Assembly: GCA_017436605.1 (NCBI GenBank)
Contig: JAFSCW010000079.1
Span: 1-56,867, forward strand
Source of the DNA: Clostridia bacterium
GTDB taxonomy: Bacteria; Bacillota; Clostridia; Christensenellales; Aristaeellaceae
Direction: 5' to 3'
Length of the DNA stretch: 56,867 nt
Under the pieces are notes generated by a model, which did no database searches, was not told where the DNA came from, and saw only the letters and a list, made by a program, of their open reading frames with translations. The position numbers were made by a program, and so were the translations under genes. The stretch's first letter is position 1. Each line of letters opens with the position of its first letter. Positions 42,196-51,137 of the stretch are shown here, in pieces.

Positions 42196-44205
42196 ATGGA
42201 CAAGCTGCTTTTCGGCGCGGCGTATTACGATGAATACATGCCCCATGAGCGCCTTGCAAAGGACGTGGAGATGATGAAGCGCGCCGGGATGAACGTGGTG
42301 CGCATTGCGGAATCGACCTGGAGTACCTGCGAGCCGCAGGAGGGCGAGTTCGATTTTTCGCATGTCGAGCGCGTGATGGACGCGATGGAGGAGGCGGGGA
42401 TCAGCGTGATCATCGGCACGCCGACGTACGCGATCCCGACATGGATGGTCAAGTCCCATCCCGACGTGCTGGCAGAGACGAAAAAAGGACGCGGCAAATA
42501 CGGCCCGCGCCAGATCATGGACATCTCCCATCCGGTCTATCGCTATTATGCAGAGCGCATGATCCGCGAGCTGATGAAGCGCACGGCGCACAGGACATGC
42601 GTCATCGGCTTCCAGATCGACAACGAGACCAAGCACTACGGCACGGCGGGCAGGAACGTTCAGGAGAAGTTTGTCAAGTCCCTGCGTGCGGAGTTCCATG
42701 ACGATCTGGATGCGATGAATCACGCGTTCGGTCTGGATTACTGGAGCAACCGCATCAACGCCTGGGAGGATTTCCCGGACGTGCTGGGGACGATCAACGG
42801 CAGCCTCGGCGCGGCGTTTGAAAAATTCCAAAGGACGCTCGTTACGGACTTCCTGTACTGGCAGGCGGCGATCGTCCGGGAATACAAGCGCGAGGATCAG
42901 TTCATCACGCACAACCTCGACTATGAATGGCGCGGCCATTCCTATGGGATTCAGCCGGATATCGATCATTTCCAGGCGGCGAAATGCCTGACGATTCCCG
43001 GCGTGGACGTCTATCATCCCGGACAGGACGAGCTCACCGGCGCGGAAATCGCCTTCGGCGGCGATATGTCGCGCTCGTTTGCCGGCGGCAATTATCTGCT
43101 TCTGGAGACGCAGGCGCAGGGCTATCCGGACTGGACGCCCTATCCCGGCCAGCTCCGCCTGCAGGCGTTCAGCCACATCGCCTCCGGCGCCGTCAGCGTC
43201 ATGTACTGGCATTGGCATTCGCTGCATAACGCCTGCGAGACATACTGGAAGGGCGTGCTGAGCCATGATTTCGCGGAGAATGCCGTATACCGCGAGGCGA
43301 GCGTCATCGGCAGCGAATTCAAGCGGATCGGCAGTCATCTGGTCAACCTGAAGAAGAAAAACGACGTGGCGATTCTCGTCAGCAACGAATCGCTGACGGC
43401 GCTCAAGTGGTTCGGGATCCGCGCGACCTCGAAGGGAAACGGCGACCTGTTCTACAACGACGTGCTCCGCTGGCTGTATGACGCGCTTTACAGGATGAAC
43501 GTCGAATGCGACATCCTCTGGCCGCAGAGCGAGGGCTTTGAGCGCTACAGGGCGATCGTCGTGCCCGCGCTCTACAGCGCGCCGGACAGCCTGCTCGAAC
43601 GCCTCAGGCAGTATTGCGAAAACGGCGGCACGCTGATCACGACGTTCAAGACCGGCTTTGCCGATGAGCATGTAAAGGTCTCCGATCAGGTGCAGCCGAG
43701 AATTCTGCGCGAATGTATCGGCGCGCGGTATCATCAGTTCGCCCTCCCGCGCGGGGTCGGCCTTTCGGGCGAGGCGACGGAAGGCATGGCGCCGCAGCAG
43801 GCGGAGGGCTTCATGGAGCTGCTCATCCCCGAGGGCGCGCAGGTGCTGGCGCGCTATGATCATCCGGCGTGGAAGGAATACGCTGCGATCACGAAGAATC
43901 GCTGCGGGCGCGGCATGGCGCTGCATCTGGGCTGCATGACGGGCGGGGAGCTGCTGGAAAAGATCCTGAAGGAAACGCTGCTTGAAGCGGGCGTCTGCGT
44001 GCCGGATGCGCATTTCCCGCTGATCGTCCGCAGCGGCGTGAACGATCTGGGCCGGCGCGTTGCATTCCTGCTCAACTACAGCTGGGATACGGCCCGGGCC
44101 GTCTGCCCGGAGGGCGGCAGGGAGCTTCTTGAGGATATATCTGTCCGCGCGGGCGAAGCGATCACAATTGCGCCGTGGGGCGCGGCGATCATCGAAGCGG
44201 AATAA
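42196..44205 (+). CDS. Family 42 beta-galactosidase
   Basis: 669-residue enzyme. (beta/alpha)8 barrel with GAAYYDEYMP at the start, acid/base Glu in GFQIDNETKHYG, and nucleophile Glu in NYLLLETQAQGYPDW. A trimerisation/glutamine-amidotransferase-like middle domain (VAILVSNESLTALKWFG, YRAIVVPALYS) and a C-terminal beta domain follow, as in full-length GH42. No signal peptide. AAAGGAGG precedes the ATG. In Bacillus the YesZ GH42 enzyme is part of the rhamnogalacturonan cluster with GH105 and YesOPQ, so here it probably removes galactose from galactan side-chain oligosaccharides. Confidence 0.93.
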   Translation: MDKLLFGAAYYDEYMPHERLAKDVEMMKRAGMNVVRIAESTWSTCEPQEGEFDFSHVERVMDAMEEAGISVIIGTPTYAIPTWMVKSHPDVLAETKKGRGKYGPRQIMDISHPVYRYYAERMIRELMKRTAHRTCVIGFQIDNETKHYGTAGRNVQEKFVKSLRAEFHDDLDAMNHAFGLDYWSNRINAWEDFPDVLGTINGSLGAAFEKFQRTLVTDFLYWQAAIVREYKREDQFITHNLDYEWRGHSYGIQPDIDHFQAAKCLTIPGVDVYHPGQDELTGAEIAFGGDMSRSFAGGNYLLLETQAQGYPDWTPYPGQLRLQAFSHIASGAVSVMYWHWHSLHNACETYWKGVLSHDFAENAVYREASVIGSEFKRIGSHLVNLKKKNDVAILVSNESLTALKWFGIRATSKGNGDLFYNDVLRWLYDALYRMNVECDILWPQSEGFERYRAIVVPALYSAPDSLLERLRQYCENGGTLITTFKTGFADEHVKVSDQVQPRILRECIGARYHQFALPRGVGLSGEATEGMAPQQAEGFMELLIPEGAQVLARYDHPAWKEYAAITKNRCGRGMALHLGCMTGGELLEKILKETLLEAGVCVPDAHFPLIVRSGVNDLGRRVAFLLNYSWDTARAVCPEGGRELLEDISVRAGEAITIAPWGAAIIEAE

Positions 44206-44223
44206 GCAAGGGAGAAACAGCGG

Positions 44224-44250
44224 GCCGGAAGGATGCTTCCGGCTCGTTTT
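44224..44250 (+). terminator. Terminator of the GH42 gene
   Basis: GCCGGAAG (44224-44231) pairs with CTTCCGGC (44236-44243), followed by TCGTTTT. Moderate tail. Confidence 0.78.
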
Positions 44251-44253
44251 GGC

Positions 44254-44282
44254 TTGCTCTATCGCGCGCGCTGCCGTATAAT
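44254..44282 (+). promoter_or_regulatory. Promoter of the MBL-tex operon
   Basis: TTGCTC, 17-base spacer rich in CG, TATAAT, 37 bases before the start of the MBL-fold gene. Confidence 0.72.
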
Positions 44283-44319
44283 AACCGTGTATACCATGCT
44301 GATGACGGAGGATACTGGA

Positions 44320-45123
44320 ATGGAAAAGCTTCATGTGCTGGGTACGGGCTTTGCCCTTGCGACCCGCTGCTACAATACCTGCTTTGCAATCACAAACGAC
44401 CATGGCACGCTGCTGGTGGACGCCGGCGGCGGCAACGGCATCCTGCGCCAGATGGAGGATGCGGGCATCGGCTTTGAGACGGTGCACGACCTGTTCATTA
44501 CCCATGCGCATCCGGATCATCTCAACGGCGTTGTCTGGGTGCTGCGCAAGATCATGACGATGATGAACGCGGGCAAATACGAGGGCGAGCTGCACGTCTG
44601 GTGCCATGCGTCCGTGCGCAGGGGCATCGAGATGATCGGCGAATTGATGCTCCAGAAGAAGATGCTCAAGCACATGCACGTCCGCGTGCTGTTTCATGAC
44701 ATCGAGGACGGCATGCAGGCAAAGCTTTGCGGCTACGACGTGACGTTCTTTGATATCGGCTCGACGAAGCTTCTGCAGTTCGGCTTCACGACGACGCTGC
44801 AAAGCGGCAGCAAGCTGACCTGCCTGGGCGACGAGCCGTATAACCCCGTCTGCGAAAAGTATGTTGCGGGAAGCGACTGGCTGCTTTGCGAGGCGTTCTG
44901 CCTGCTCGCGCATGCGGATATCTTCAAGCCGTACGAGAAGCACCATTCGACCGTCGCGGATGCGGCGAAGCTGGCTGCCGAGCTTGAGATTGCGCATCTG
45001 GTGCTCTGGCATACGGAGGACAGGAACTATGCAAACCGCAAGGCGCTTTACACCGCCGAGGCGAAGCAGCACTACACGGGCGATCTGTACGTGCCCGATG
45101 ATCTGGAGGAAATTGTGCTCTGA
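44320..45123 (+). CDS. Metallo-beta-lactamase-fold hydrolase (RNase Z-like)
   Basis: 267 residues. Metal-binding motif FITHAHPDHLNGVVW (HxHxDH), a downstream His region and the acidic CLGDEP, then HLVLWHTED with the last His. The arrangement is closest to RNase Z-like/ElaC-type single-domain hydrolases, but the tRNase exosite arm is not obvious. The ATG at 44320 has ACGGAGG; earlier in-frame ATGs overlap the promoter. The stop overlaps the tex start (TGATG), so tex is coupled to it. A role in RNA metabolism would fit the Tex neighbour; otherwise unknown. Confidence 0.85.
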   Translation: MEKLHVLGTGFALATRCYNTCFAITNDHGTLLVDAGGGNGILRQMEDAGIGFETVHDLFITHAHPDHLNGVVWVLRKIMTMMNAGKYEGELHVWCHASVRRGIEMIGELMLQKKMLKHMHVRVLFHDIEDGMQAKLCGYDVTFFDIGSTKLLQFGFTTTLQSGSKLTCLGDEPYNPVCEKYVAGSDWLLCEAFCLLAHADIFKPYEKHHSTVADAAKLAAELEIAHLVLWHTEDRNYANRKALYTAEAKQHYTGDLYVPDDLEEIVL

Positions 45124-47270
45124 TGGATATCATTGCAACGCTCTCCGCGGAGTTCGGCGTCGACCGCGAGATTGCCCTTAACATCACGACGATGATCGAC
45201 GAGGGAAACACGATTCCCTTCATCGCCCGATACCGCAAGGAGAAGACCGGCGCCATGGACGACCAGAAGCTGCGCGAGATGAGCGAGCGGCTGGAATACC
45301 TGCGCAGCCTCGATAAGCGGCGCGGACAGATCGAAGAGGCGATCGGGGAACAGGGCAAGCTGACGGATGAGCTGCGCGCGCAGCTGGCTGCGGCAGCCAC
45401 GCTTTCCGCACTGGAGGATCTTTACCGGCCCTATAAGCCCAAGCGCCGTACGCGCGCGATGATCGCGCGGGAGAAGGGCATGGAGCCGCTGGCGCGCGCG
45501 ATCATGGCCCAGCGCCGTCAGGACGATCCTGTTCGGCTTGCCAGTGCGTATATCGACGAAGAAAAGGGCGTGCCGGACGCCGGGACGGCGCTGCAGCTTG
45601 CGCAGGATATCATCGCCGAGGAGATCAGCGACGATGCGGACATCCGCGCCAATCTGCGCGCGCTGATCCGCCGCAGCGGCGTGCTGCGCAGCGTGGAGGC
45701 AAAGACGGGCGAGCACGTCTACGGTCAGTATGCCGATTACCGCGAGCCGGTCATGCGCGCGGCGGACCACAGGATTCTGGCGCTGAACCGCGGCGAGCGG
45801 GAGGAATGGCTGAAGGTCACGGTGGAGATCGACGAGGCGCTGGCGCATCAGACGATCTGCCGTGCAGTGATCAATCCGCCGAGCGCCTGCTGCGAGGTTG
45901 TCCGTGCGGCGGCGAAGGACGCTTGGGGCAGGCTCATCGGGCCGTCGCTCGAGCGCGAAATCAGAAATGAGCTGACCGACCGGGCCAACGCAGGCGCGAT
46001 CCGCGTCTTCGGCCAGAATGTCGCGCAGCTGCTCATGCAGCCGCCCATCCGCGGCAAGGTGACGCTGGGCGTGGATCCGGGCTTCCGCACGGGCTGCAAG
46101 CTCGCTGTCGTCGATGAGACCGGGCGCGTACTGGAAACCGGCGTAGGCCATTTCACGCTCCCCGGACAGGAGCGCGCGAAGGCGGAGGCAAAACGTCAGA
46201 TTCTTTCCATGGTCCGCCGCCACGGGGTGACGGCGATTGCCATCGGCAACGGCACGGCTTCCCGCGAGAGCGAGCAGTTCATCGCCTCGCCGCTGCCGGA
46301 ATTGCCGGGCGTCAAATACATGATTGTCAGCGAGGCGGGCGCGAGCGTCTATTCCGCCAGCAAGCTCGCGGCGGAGGAATTCCCGGAGTACGACGTATCC
46401 CTGCGCAGCGCGGTGTCCATCGCGCGGAGGATGCAGGATCCGCTGGCGGAGCTGGTGAAGATCGACCCCAAGGCCATCGGCGTGGGGCAGTATCAGCACG
46501 ACCTCAAGCAGGCGGAGCTGGAAAAGGCGCTTGACGGCGTGGTGGAAAGCTGCGTGTCCAGCGTCGGCGTGGATGTGGAGACCGCGTCCGTGCAGCTGCT
46601 CACGCACGTGGCGGGCATCGGCAAGGCGCTGGCGGCGAACATCGTCGCCTATCGCGAGGAAAACGGCATCGCCAGCCGCGCGCAGCTCAAGAAGGTACCC
46701 AAGCTCGGACCGAAGGCGTTTGAGCAGTGCGCGGGCTTCCTGCGCGTGCGGGGAAGCAATCCGCTGGATGCGACGGCTGTGCATCCGGAGAGCTATCCGG
46801 CGGCGAAGGCGCTGCTTGCGCGGCTGGGATACGATGCGAAGGACCTTCGCCGGGGCGGCATTGCGGGCATCGCGGTGCGCGCCGAAGAGGCGGGGCTCGG
46901 AAAGCTCGCGCAGGAACTGGGCGTGGGCGAAATGACGCTGCGGGATATCGCCGGGGAGCTCGAAAAACCGGGCCGCGATCCGCGCGAAGATCTTCCGCCG
47001 CCGGTGCTGCGCACGGATGTGCTGGATATTGCGGATCTGCAGCCGGGCATGGAGCTGACGGGCACGGTCCGCAATGTGATCGACTTCGGCGCGTTTGTGG
47101 ACATCGGCGTGCACGAGGACGGCCTTGTTCATATTTCGCGCATGGCAGAACGGTTTATCAGGCACCCGAGCGAGGTCGTCGCCGTCGGCGACATCGTCAA
47201 GGTCTGGGTGGTTGACGTCGATCAGAAGAAAAAGCGGATCGGCCTGACGATGGTGAAGGGAAGAATGTAA
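45123..47270 (+). CDS. tex: RNA-binding transcription accessory protein Tex
   Basis: 715-residue nucleic-acid-binding protein. Tex_N region FIARYRKEKTGAMDDQKLREM near residue 35, YqgF-like resolvase fold VTLGVDPGFRTGCKLAVVDETG near 325, helix-hairpin-helix HVAGIGKALAANIVAYREENG and LKKVPKLGPKAFEQCAGFLR near 495-545, and an S1 domain GMELTGTVRNVIDFGAFVDIGV near 640-715. Length is normal. Overlaps the MBL gene by one base. The propeller-like secreted protein gene starts one base after its stop. Confidence 0.97.
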   Translation: MDIIATLSAEFGVDREIALNITTMIDEGNTIPFIARYRKEKTGAMDDQKLREMSERLEYLRSLDKRRGQIEEAIGEQGKLTDELRAQLAAAATLSALEDLYRPYKPKRRTRAMIAREKGMEPLARAIMAQRRQDDPVRLASAYIDEEKGVPDAGTALQLAQDIIAEEISDDADIRANLRALIRRSGVLRSVEAKTGEHVYGQYADYREPVMRAADHRILALNRGEREEWLKVTVEIDEALAHQTICRAVINPPSACCEVVRAAAKDAWGRLIGPSLEREIRNELTDRANAGAIRVFGQNVAQLLMQPPIRGKVTLGVDPGFRTGCKLAVVDETGRVLETGVGHFTLPGQERAKAEAKRQILSMVRRHGVTAIAIGNGTASRESEQFIASPLPELPGVKYMIVSEAGASVYSASKLAAEEFPEYDVSLRSAVSIARRMQDPLAELVKIDPKAIGVGQYQHDLKQAELEKALDGVVESCVSSVGVDVETASVQLLTHVAGIGKALAANIVAYREENGIASRAQLKKVPKLGPKAFEQCAGFLRVRGSNPLDATAVHPESYPAAKALLARLGYDAKDLRRGGIAGIAVRAEEAGLGKLAQELGVGEMTLRDIAGELEKPGRDPREDLPPPVLRTDVLDIADLQPGMELTGTVRNVIDFGAFVDIGVHEDGLVHISRMAERFIRHPSEVVAVGDIVKVWVVDVDQKKKRIGLTMVKGRM

Positions 47271-47271
47271 C

Positions 47272-48789
47272 ATGAGATTCCGGTTTGCCGCGGCCTGCGC
47301 GGCGCTGCTTGCGCTGCTGCCGCTTGCCGCCGCCTCGGGGCAGACGCGCGCCTATGGCGGCAGTCGGGCGGATATCCTCCTGGAGGCGATCTCCTGCGAA
47401 GAGGGCGCATTTGCCGCCGGCAGGACGGCCTCCTCGGATATGGATCTCGCCATGCGCACGCGCGAAACCGAAACCGGCTGGGCTGTGCGCCTGGACGGCG
47501 AGGGCGATATCCTGTGGAGCTACTGCACCGGGCGCGCGGGCATGCAGACGATGGTATCGCCTGCGGAGACGGACGAGGGCTTTTCCCTCGTGCTGACGGA
47601 CGAAATGGGCGCGCGCGGAGAATGGATCACGCTCTCACGGGAGGGCGAGCTGATCCGGCGCATCGGCGTGCCGGCGGCGGATGTGCTCTGCGCGCATGGC
47701 GGAACAATCCGGCAGATGCTGCCTGCGGGCGGCAGGCTGTATGTGCTCCTTGAGCATGAAGACGGAACGCAGTGCATGGCGGAAATGGACAAAGACGGGG
47801 ACGTGACGCAGGGCGCGGCGATCGCCTGCGGGGCGGATGCACGCCTTGTGCGCACGACGGAGGGCGCCGCCTGCGCCGGCGTTTTGGAAAGCGCGCTGTG
47901 CATCGCGGACGGCAGCCGAGCCGGGAGCGTGTCCGGGGCGTATCGCCTGAGCGCGCTGCGGGATGCGCTGGTTCTTAGAGATGGCAGCCTTCTGGCCTGC
48001 GGCGAGGCGGAGGGGGAAGGCGCGGTGATGCGCGTCAGCGCTGCGGGAGAAATGCTCTTTTGCAGAACGCTGCCGGGCCATGCGTCCCTGTCCCTGCTGA
48101 CGGAAACGGATATGGGCTTTGCCGCGCTGGGAAGCGGCCCGCAGGGCAGCGCCGTGCTCTTTATGGACGAGGACGGCGCGCTGCTTGGCGAGGCGGAAGC
48201 GCCGGAAAGGACGCTCGATCTGATCGCGGCGGAGGGCGGCGCGGCGGCGCTGAGCCACGACGGCGCGCCGGGCAGACGGCAGGCGGTGTTTACGCTCCTG
48301 CCGCAGCCGGAGGCGGACGCGCAGCAGGGAAAAGAGCAGGAGGAGCTTGAGCCTGCGCTGCTGATTGGGGACGTCGCCCGCGCAAGGCCGCGGGAAGAGA
48401 CGGTCGGCTTTGCCGGCGGGCATATCCTTTGCAGCGCGAGCGATGCGCACGGCGTGCGCGTCGCGTGGATCGGCGAGGACGGCAAGCAGCGCTTTTCCAC
48501 GCGCATCCCGATTCACACCGCGGCGGACGAGCTGGAGTGGCTGTGCGCGGCGAGGCTGCAGGACGGCGTGCTGCTGGGCGGACGCTATCTGACCGGCGAG
48601 GGCGACGCCATGCGCCAGCAGGGCGTTGTGGCGGTGCTGGGCGAGGACGGCGTGCTGCGCAGGATCGAGACGATCGCGGGCGGCGCGGTGCTTTCGATGG
48701 AGCTTGTGCAGGGCGGCGCGCTGCTGCATATCGCCGGCGGCGACAGGCCGGGTGCAGACGCGGACACGACGGCGCTGTATCCGCTGTAA
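47272..48789 (+). CDS. Secreted propeller-like protein of unknown function
   Basis: 505 residues with signal peptide MRFRFAAACAALLALLPLAAA. The mature part is a succession of about 40-50-residue beta-rich units of the type RLDGEGDILWSYCTGRAG, TLSREGELIRRIGVPA, MDKDGDVTQGAAIACG and RVSAAGEMLFCRTLPG, that is, turns with D-x-D/E-G between strands, consistent with a beta-propeller. It is like the 5295-6419 protein in style (DGEV/DGDI-W blades). The ATG lies one base after the tex stop, so expression is coupled to tex. No active site recognised. Confidence 0.65.
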   Translation: MRFRFAAACAALLALLPLAAASGQTRAYGGSRADILLEAISCEEGAFAAGRTASSDMDLAMRTRETETGWAVRLDGEGDILWSYCTGRAGMQTMVSPAETDEGFSLVLTDEMGARGEWITLSREGELIRRIGVPAADVLCAHGGTIRQMLPAGGRLYVLLEHEDGTQCMAEMDKDGDVTQGAAIACGADARLVRTTEGAACAGVLESALCIADGSRAGSVSGAYRLSALRDALVLRDGSLLACGEAEGEGAVMRVSAAGEMLFCRTLPGHASLSLLTETDMGFAALGSGPQGSAVLFMDEDGALLGEAEAPERTLDLIAAEGGAAALSHDGAPGRRQAVFTLLPQPEADAQQGKEQEELEPALLIGDVARARPREETVGFAGGHILCSASDAHGVRVAWIGEDGKQRFSTRIPIHTAADELEWLCAARLQDGVLLGGRYLTGEGDAMRQQGVVAVLGEDGVLRRIETIAGGAVLSMELVQGGALLHIAGGDRPGADADTTALYPL

Positions 48790-48801
48790 AACGAAAATAA
48801 C

Positions 48802-48855
48802 GGGGACTGTCAGGAGGCCGGAAGAAAAATGTCCGGTTTTTTCCTGACAGTCCCC
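48802..48855. terminator. Large bidirectional hairpin between convergent genes
   Basis: GGGGACTGTCAGG (48802-48814) pairs with CCTGACAGTCCCC (48843-48855); inside it GCCGGA/TCCGGT forms a second hairpin followed by TTTTTT. It separates the propeller-like gene from the minus-strand gene ending at 48859. Confidence 0.75.
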
Positions 48856-48858
48856 TGT

Positions 48859-49131
48859 TTATTGCCCGCCGCGATGGAACCCGATTTCCGACGGATCGTT
48901 TCTCGGGTTGCCCTTGCCGATGTTGCCCTGGGGCTTGAGATCGTGGATGCCGTACAGATTGGAAAGCTGTTCGGCCTCGCGCTGATCCTGCACGGGCTTG
49001 CGGCTGAGCCCGGTACATTCCGTCGCGGAGGCGACGGGAGGCGTCTGGCCAAGCGGCGTGTCCATGCCCTCGGGAATGGGCGGCGGGTTCCAGCCGAATG
49101 CGCGGCTTTGCCGGTGCTTGCTTCTGCTCAT
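48859..49131 (-). CDS. Small Gly/Pro/Asn-rich protein, unrecognised
   Basis: 90 residues, hydrophilic, no TM. N-terminal SRSKHRQSRAFGWNPPPIPEG, then PLGQTPPVASATECTGL, a short helix (VQDQREAEQLSNLYGIHDL), and a C-terminal KPQGNIGKGNPRNDPSEIG. The regular spacing of Pro and Gly and one Cys give an extended, domain-poor protein. An AAAGGAGG site lies 9 bases before the ATG at 49131 and can pair with an upstream CCTCC. It lies downstream of the RluA gene on the same strand. No family recognised; the codon pattern supports a real gene. Confidence 0.6.
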   Translation of the reverse strand: MSRSKHRQSRAFGWNPPPIPEGMDTPLGQTPPVASATECTGLSRKPVQDQREAEQLSNLYGIHDLKPQGNIGKGNPRNDPSEIGFHRGGQ

Positions 49132-49227
49132 CAAAAAAACCTCCTTTCGCCCATGAGGATGGCAGAATGGAGGCTTTTTTATGTAATGGGGCATGGCGTG
49201 AAAACCCATGACGCGAAGCGGCCGCCC

Positions 49228-50139
49228 TTATTGGGAATCCTTTGGGCAGAGCAGGGATGAAAGCGCATCCGGGAGCGGATCGGAAAGCTCGATGGTTTCC
49301 CCCGTGATCGGCTGGCGGAGGCGGATATACGCCGAATGGAGCGCAAAGCGGCCGGGAAGGGCGGAATGTTCCGCGCCGTAGAGATAATCGCCCGTGATCG
49401 GGCAGCCGATGGAGGAAAGATGCACGCGGATCTGATGCGTGCGCCCTGTTTCGAGGCGGAGCCGGACGAGCGATTTTCCACCGCATGTGCGCTCGAGCGT
49501 ATAATGCGTGACGGCGGAGCGTCCATCCGCGCGAACGGCTCGCTTTGCGCCCGTGCCGATCCGGGCGATCGGCGCGTCGATCGTGCCGGAGGCGGCGGGC
49601 AGAACGCCGTCGGCGACGGCGAGGTATTCGCGTATGAAGCTGCCTGTATGCAGCTGGGCGGTCAGGAGCCTCTGGGCATGCGCGTGGCGCGCGATGCACA
49701 GCAGACCGCTTGTCCCCTTGTCCAGGCGATTGACAGGGTGATAGACAAACGTGGCGGGGTCGGCGCGGAGCATATCCATCAGCTGCTCGCGCAGCGTCCC
49801 GGTCGCGATATGCCGGGCGGGGAGCGTGGGCAGGGGCGCGCCCTTGGAGACGATGATCAGATCCGCGTCCTGATAGCGGATGAATGAGGAAGGGAGCCCC
49901 TGCGCGGCGGCCTGCGCGGGCGCATCGCCAAGCGGCATGTCGCTGGGGAGATGCACGGCGATCAGATCGCCCGCGCGGATCACATAATCTGCGCGGACGA
50001 CGGCGCCGTTGACATGAACCGCGCCCAGCACCTTGAGCCGCCGGAAAGCGTGCTGCCCGAGCGAAAAGCGGCGGGGCACGACGCTGCGCACGGCGCGGCC
50101 CTCGTCCATGGGCCCGGCCGTATAGGTCAGAATCCGCAC
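49228..50139 (-). CDS. RluA-family pseudouridine synthase
   Basis: 303 residues. N-terminal S4-like region (SLGQHAFRRLKVLGAVHVNG), then the catalytic domain with HPVNRLDKGTSGLLCIA, whose Asp attacks the uridine, and VRLRLETGRTHQIRVHLSSIGCPITGD. Converts U to pseudouridine in 23S rRNA or tRNA; which one cannot be told. I prefer the GTG start at 50137-50139, because AGGAGG lies just upstream; a TTG at 50160 lies before that site. It is divergent from the Hsp70-like operon, with overlapping -35 boxes. Confidence 0.93.
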   Translation of the reverse strand: MRILTYTAGPMDEGRAVRSVVPRRFSLGQHAFRRLKVLGAVHVNGAVVRADYVIRAGDLIAVHLPSDMPLGDAPAQAAAQGLPSSFIRYQDADLIIVSKGAPLPTLPARHIATGTLREQLMDMLRADPATFVYHPVNRLDKGTSGLLCIARHAHAQRLLTAQLHTGSFIREYLAVADGVLPAASGTIDAPIARIGTGAKRAVRADGRSAVTHYTLERTCGGKSLVRLRLETGRTHQIRVHLSSIGCPITGDYLYGAEHSALPGRFALHSAYIRLRQPITGETIELSDPLPDALSSLLCPKDSQ

Positions 50140-50173
50140 GATACCCCTCCTCTGTGTCAAGCTGGATGCGGCT

Positions 50174-50203
50174 ATTATACCACAGCCGGCGGCGAATTGA
50201 CAA
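50174..50203 (-). promoter_or_regulatory. Promoter of the RluA gene
   Basis: On the minus strand TTGTCA (complement of 50198-50203), an 18-base spacer, and TATAAT (complement of 50174-50179). The -35 box shares five bases with that of the divergent operon. Confidence 0.65.
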
Positions 50204-50225
50204 AGAGAACGCGGCAGGGTACAAT
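50197..50225 (+). promoter_or_regulatory. Promoter of the Hsp70-like operon
   Basis: TTGACA at 50197-50202, 17-base spacer, TACAAT at 50220-50225: eleven of twelve consensus positions, 57 bases before the first start codon. Confidence 0.83.
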
Positions 50226-50282
50226 AAACTCATGCAGAATATCCGGTGATCCGGCATGAATATACAGGGCGGGAGGACGACC

Positions 50283-51137
50283 ATGAACGCTGCGACGGCT
50301 TTTGAGCACAGGAAAGAGGCGCTGGAGGCGCAGCTTATGCAGGCTGCAGGGATCGACGAGGCGATTGCGGCCTGTCAGATGGCGCTGGAGCAGACGGCAT
50401 GCGAGCTCGCGCAGGACGAACAGGACGAGCATGCGCGCCAGCGGCAGCAGGCCGTGATGGCGCTGGCCCGCCGCGCGCCCGCGCTTTTGCGGGCGGTCTG
50501 CGCGCGGGGCGAGATGATCGTCGAAAAGACGGAACAGCCCGCGGAGCAGAAGGAGAAAATCCGGAAAGCGGCGCTTGCCGCCGGCGCGTTTTTGCTCTCG
50601 GCGCTGGCGGTGTATGAGCTGATCGACGGCAGGACGGCGTTTGCCGCGCTGCAGCTTGCGGGCGGCGCGCTGCTGGCGTGGAGCCTGCGCGGGGGAGGAA
50701 AACCCGCTGCGGGGGTCGGCTATGCGGCGCGCGGCATTCCGATGATCGACCCGAAGACGGCGGTGCGGATGCTCGGCGAGCTTTTGAGAAGCGTGGATGT
50801 GTGCGTGAGCGACCTTGTGCTGCTGGAGCAGGACGCCGGCATGGCGCGCCTTTCCGGCACGGCGGATGAAGCGATGATCGACCTGCTTGTTTCGCTCATG
50901 GAGGCGAAGGAAAGCGGACGGGACGCGCTGGCGATGCGTAGCCTTACTCAGGCGGAACAGTATCTGCGCATGCTGGGCATGGAGCTGATCCGCTACAGCG
51001 AGGCGCACGCGGGCATGTTCGATATCCTGCCTACGATGGGCGAGGCGCGGACGATCCGCCCGGCGGTGATGAAGGACGGAAAGCTTGTCCGCCGCGGCAC
51101 GGCGGCCTGCCCGATGGAAAGGAGCGCGAGGGCATGA
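50283..51137 (+). CDS. Coiled-coil membrane partner of the Hsp70-like protein
   Basis: 284 residues. The N-terminal 95 residues are a Gln/Glu/Ala-rich helix array likely to form a coiled coil (IDEAIAACQMALEQTACELAQDEQ). Then two close TM helices (about 98-138: AALAAGAFLLSALAVYEL and TAFAALQLAGGALLAWSL), followed by a cytosolic helical domain with ERSARA at the end. GGGAGG precedes the ATG at 50283. Its last four bases overlap the Hsp70-like gene, so the two proteins are made together, and it is the likely membrane docking partner. No family recognised. Confidence 0.7.
   Translation: MNAATAFEHRKEALEAQLMQAAGIDEAIAACQMALEQTACELAQDEQDEHARQRQQAVMALARRAPALLRAVCARGEMIVEKTEQPAEQKEKIRKAALAAGAFLLSALAVYELIDGRTAFAALQLAGGALLAWSLRGGGKPAAGVGYAARGIPMIDPKTAVRMLGELLRSVDVCVSDLVLLEQDAGMARLSGTADEAMIDLLVSLMEAKESGRDALAMRSLTQAEQYLRMLGMELIRYSEAHAGMFDILPTMGEARTIRPAVMKDGKLVRRGTAACPMERSARA

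Noticed and set aside
38489..42259. 1256-residue minus-strand frame opposite the sugar ABC operon
   Set aside because: Shadow of GC-rich codons; it crosses two terminators and several genes and has only low-complexity Arg/Asp/His content.
41911..45072. 1053-residue minus-strand frame opposite GH42 and the MBL gene
   Set aside because: Crosses promoter, terminator and three plus-strand genes; composition is that of an antisense shadow.
48290..50284. 664-residue frame overlapping the propeller-like and RluA genes
   Set aside because: Arg/Pro-rich, in a different frame from the convincing RluA gene on the same strand and spanning a terminator hairpin.
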